From: an uncultured Sutterella sp.
GTDB lineage: Bacteria; Pseudomonadota; Gammaproteobacteria; Burkholderiales; Burkholderiaceae_F
Reading direction: 5' to 3'
Assembly: GCA_900554375.1 (NCBI GenBank)
Contig: USHK01000080.1
Location: forward strand, 1 to 6,093
Length of the DNA: 6,093 bases
In this document: piece after piece, positions 5,426 through 6,093 of the stretch
How positions within the stretch are numbered: the stretch's first letter is position 1
Layout of the letters: each line of letters begins with the position of its first letter
Notes under the pieces: generated by a model
Databases searched by the model: none
What the model was told of the DNA's origin: nothing
The model's input: the letters and a program-made list of their open reading frames with translations, nothing else
Program-made: the position numbers and the translations under genes

Positions 5426-6049
5426 GTGGAAGAAAGCGGAGCATTTGAATACTGGTTTGCCTATTTATTTGCATTGGGCTTCTGTGTTTGGTTCCCCACA
5501 TATGTTGTCAAAACAAAAGGTCAGGGGATTTCGACGTGGGGGCTGGCTCTTTGCATTGTCGTTCTATTTATTGGATTGCCCCTGCTTTCGATTAGTCTGA
5601 TTCGTGATGTTATTCCCTCTTTGTGGCTGAGCTTTACCAGTGCAAATTACGAGTCTCCGAGCATTTCTTTGCTCTATGGAACGATCAATAAGATGGCTAC
5701 GCTCGATCAGCTGTATGTAGCGTTGGCGATGGTTTGTATCTTGGTTGCGATCGGGCAAAGCGTTTTTGCATCCTGGCTTCTGTATATCCGACACAACCGT
5801 GAAAGCCTGATTCGCGCTCTTCGAATCATGTGGTCCTCCGCATTCTTTATTGTGCTGGCTGCCGGTGTTCTTCCGCTCATTATTTTGGGTACGCACGGGT
5901 TTACCGTCGCCATCCCGGCAGGATATACAATGGGCGCTTACATAGCAGTACTCATGGCGATTACCGCTTATTTAAGGATGAGCCCCCAGGTAGCGAATAA
6001 TTATCCTATTAGCCATAGGCAGAAAAAAGAACGAGAAAGGAAGAGCTAA
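5426..6049 (+). CDS. multi-pass membrane protein of unknown function (copy B)
   Basis: This encodes 207 residues and is not recognised. Five likely membrane helices lie at about 8-29, 36-59, 96-121, 136-156 and 161-183. Positive loops KTKGQ (29-33) and RHNRESLIRALR (122-133) and the basic tail HRQKKERERKS indicate an outside N-terminus and cytoplasmic C-terminus, the topology inferred for the preceding gene. Shared landmarks with that gene are GLA (39-41), LPLLS (51-55), FAS (114-116) and YLR (182-184). This copy has about 17 extra residues in the outside loop between helices 2 and 3 (around 60-95) and a longer basic tail. The start is GTG at 5426, supported by AAGGAGA (5414-5420). It begins 20 bases after the previous stop and ends three bases before the next ATG, so an operon is likely. 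Confidence 0.82.
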   Translation: MEESGAFEYWFAYLFALGFCVWFPTYVVKTKGQGISTWGLALCIVVLFIGLPLLSISLIRDVIPSLWLSFTSANYESPSISLLYGTINKMATLDQLYVALAMVCILVAIGQSVFASWLLYIRHNRESLIRALRIMWSSAFFIVLAAGVLPLIILGTHGFTVAIPAGYTMGAYIAVLMAITAYLRMSPQVANNYPISHRQKKERERKS

Positions 6050-6052
6050 GCT

Positions 6053-6093
6053 ATGGATTTCTTCATGACGCTCCGCATGCTGGTTGCAACAAC
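6053..6093 (+). CDS. start of a further gene, truncated by window end
   Basis: ATG at 6053 opens a frame that stays open to the window end and reads MDFFMTLRMLVAT. AAGGAAGAG at 6037-6045, inside the end of the preceding gene, is a plausible ribosome binding site. The three-base gap and same strand continue the operon pattern. The residues are hydrophobic with a single Arg, which would suit another membrane protein, but 13 codons are too few to identify it. Confidence 0.55.
   Translation, partial: MDFFMTLRMLVAT

Overview
The window looks like the end of a contig from a Gram-negative proteobacterium. Supporting signs are the surE-nlpD gene pair, an NlpD-type lipoprotein with a lipobox, an RlmD-type 23S rRNA methyltransferase, strong AGGAG-type ribosome binding sites and a genomically encoded CCA on the tRNA. 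The moderate base composition and the gene order would fit a host-associated betaproteobacterium (Burkholderiales, for example a Sutterellaceae-like gut organism). That placement is inference from gene content and not a database result. The first 49 bases are not genomic: they are an Illumina P7 tail, an 8-base index and the Nextera transposase adapter left on the contig end.

Layout, all genes on the + strand. Bases 50-328 hold the 3' end of a coiled-coil protein gene. A strong promoter (TTGAAA-N17-CATAAT) then drives a tRNA-Pro(GGG) gene (398-474), closed by an intrinsic terminator (487-515). A radical SAM gene of the COG0731 type (542-1318) follows within 30 bases and has no visible promoter of its own. 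Bases 1319-1784 hold no long gene. They contain a well-formed Pho-box promoter, a 50-codon small ORF (1421-1573), a free-standing hairpin, an intrinsic terminator (1623-1660) and a candidate promoter for surE.

From 1785 to the end runs a closely packed gene set: surE (nucleotide phosphatase), nlpD (envelope lipoprotein, probable amidase activator), rlmD (23S rRNA m5U1939 methyltransferase), two unrecognised multi-pass membrane proteins that look like diverged copies of each other, and the first codons of a further gene cut by the window end. Gaps of 20, 5, 20 and 3 bases from nlpD onward suggest one transcript. In many proteobacteria pcm and/or rpoS accompany surE-nlpD, but neither is present here.

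The best candidate for something undescribed is the compact unit at 1344-1660: a three-copy TGTCAT array containing an 18-bp Pho box, a -10 element at the spacing used in E. coli phoA, a 50-aa basic peptide ORF and a terminator. It would make a transcript of about 265 nt induced by phosphate starvation. The second candidate is the tandem pair of membrane proteins behind rlmD.
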